A stretch of 64,000 bases of DNA from Atopsyche davidsoni (taxonomy: Eukaryota > Arthropoda > Insecta > Trichoptera > Hydrobiosidae), in the NCBI GenBank assembly GCA_022113835.1, contig JAILWY010000007.1, positions 8,471,001-8,535,000 of the forward strand, written 5' to 3'. Under the pieces are notes generated by a model that searched no databases, had not been told where the DNA came from, and worked only from the letters and a program-made list of their open reading frames with translations. Position numbers and translations under genes: made by a program. The first letter of the stretch is position 1; every line of letters starts with the position of its first letter. Below are positions 63,301-64,000 of the stretch, in pieces.

Positions 63301-64000
63301 AAGAAATTGACATATACTGTACAATAATATAATTACTGCAATAAACACAACGAATACTCCTAAGATATAGTGGCGATGATATTTTGTTTAGGGAGTAAAT
63401 ATATATACTTGAATATTTTTTTGTGATGGCGTTTAGGTGTCGTTGATTTTATGTATTTAATTCTTGCGTATATGACAGATATTGGAGTCGTTATCTATAA
63501 ACTGAATAAGATAATATGCACTAACGAAGCGAGCGGCTGTCTGTCTACAATTTGTTTGACATGAAACACGAAACTAATTTCCCGATAGCCGTCCCGCGGA
63601 GGAACTATCTCTGCTAGTAAATGTTAAACAGCCATTAGTATGACCGGCCGAATGTTCTAAATGCCACTTTTTCTATATAAACGGACGTTAGAGTTTAAAA
63701 TATTCCATGATAAGTTTTATTTAATGCTGCTCCTCGGGTCCTCCCGCGCGGGCCACCGAGGGACTTCAGATGTATTATTTTTAGAAAAGGGGGAAGCTGC
63801 ACGCTTTCATTTCCATTCTTTTAACTGTCTCGTTGGCCTTTTTAACTCCGGAAAGGGGCTGTAGTTTGGATTAAAATTATTATTATGACGTCATCGACTA
63901 ACCTGACATAACTCAAACAGGGCTTTTATATTATCTGAATACGAGGACTTTTACTTAGAGTAGTAAACAAGAACAACAAATAATAGGTACAAGCGGATAT
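60371..64000. other. non-coding
   Basis: AT-rich with a GC patch at about 60530-60650. No gene, RNA gene or repeat recognised. Confidence 0.4.

Noticed and set aside
1..64000. tRNA and rRNA genes, CRISPR arrays, known conserved microRNAs
   Set aside because: No complete cloverleaf, rRNA stretch, spaced direct-repeat array or known insect microRNA sequence was seen by eye.

Overview
This window is insect nuclear DNA, most likely from a moth or butterfly. The two recognisable genes are insect orthologues (winged eye and shaggy/GSK3-beta), their exons have canonical GT-AG introns, and the background is AT-rich with TTAA-targeting piggyBac debris and fold-back MITEs. The order Lepidoptera is an inference from overall character. 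Only about 3.3 kb of the 64 kb is convincingly protein-coding. Both genes lie on the minus strand, so they read right to left.

Right-centre (48955 down to 40950): a gene for a BAH-domain chromatin protein, the orthologue of Drosophila winged eye (wge) and related to vertebrate BAHD1. I assembled nine exons by splice signals and reading phase. They give a 3192-nt CDS and a protein of 1063 residues: a Cys/Tyr/Pro/Gly-rich N-terminus, one very large Lys/Ser-rich exon with candidate SUMO-interaction motifs and a nuclear localisation signal, and a C-terminal BAH domain over the last three exons. The last seven exons are well supported. The first two (16 nt and 54 nt) are more tentative but join perfectly in phase.

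Centre (35234-35318): the first coding exon of shaggy/GSK3-beta (sgg), only 28 codons, recognised by its inhibitory-phosphosite N-terminus and a strong GTAAGT donor. A palindromic CRE overlapping an E-box lies about 350 bp upstream. I find no further sgg exon to the left, so bases 1-35233 are probably all part of a very large first intron. wge and sgg are in tandem on the same strand; 5.6 kb separates the wge stop codon from the sgg start codon, and that gap holds two MITE-type insertions.

Left (1-35233): non-coding AT-rich DNA punctuated by 100-250 bp CpG-rich islands, with an internally deleted piggyBac element (3902-4948), several hairpins, SINE-like heads near 30.7 kb, and a striking 3.6-kb CpG/GC-rich block (about 23.2-26.9 kb) without a recognisable gene. 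A MITE copy inside this block differs from its AT-rich relatives elsewhere in the window mostly by A/T-to-G/C changes.

Right flank (48956-64000): no gene recognised. It contains the presumed wge promoter side, CpG-rich islands, and three of the five copies of the MITE family. No tRNA or rRNA gene and no CRISPR array was found anywhere in the window.
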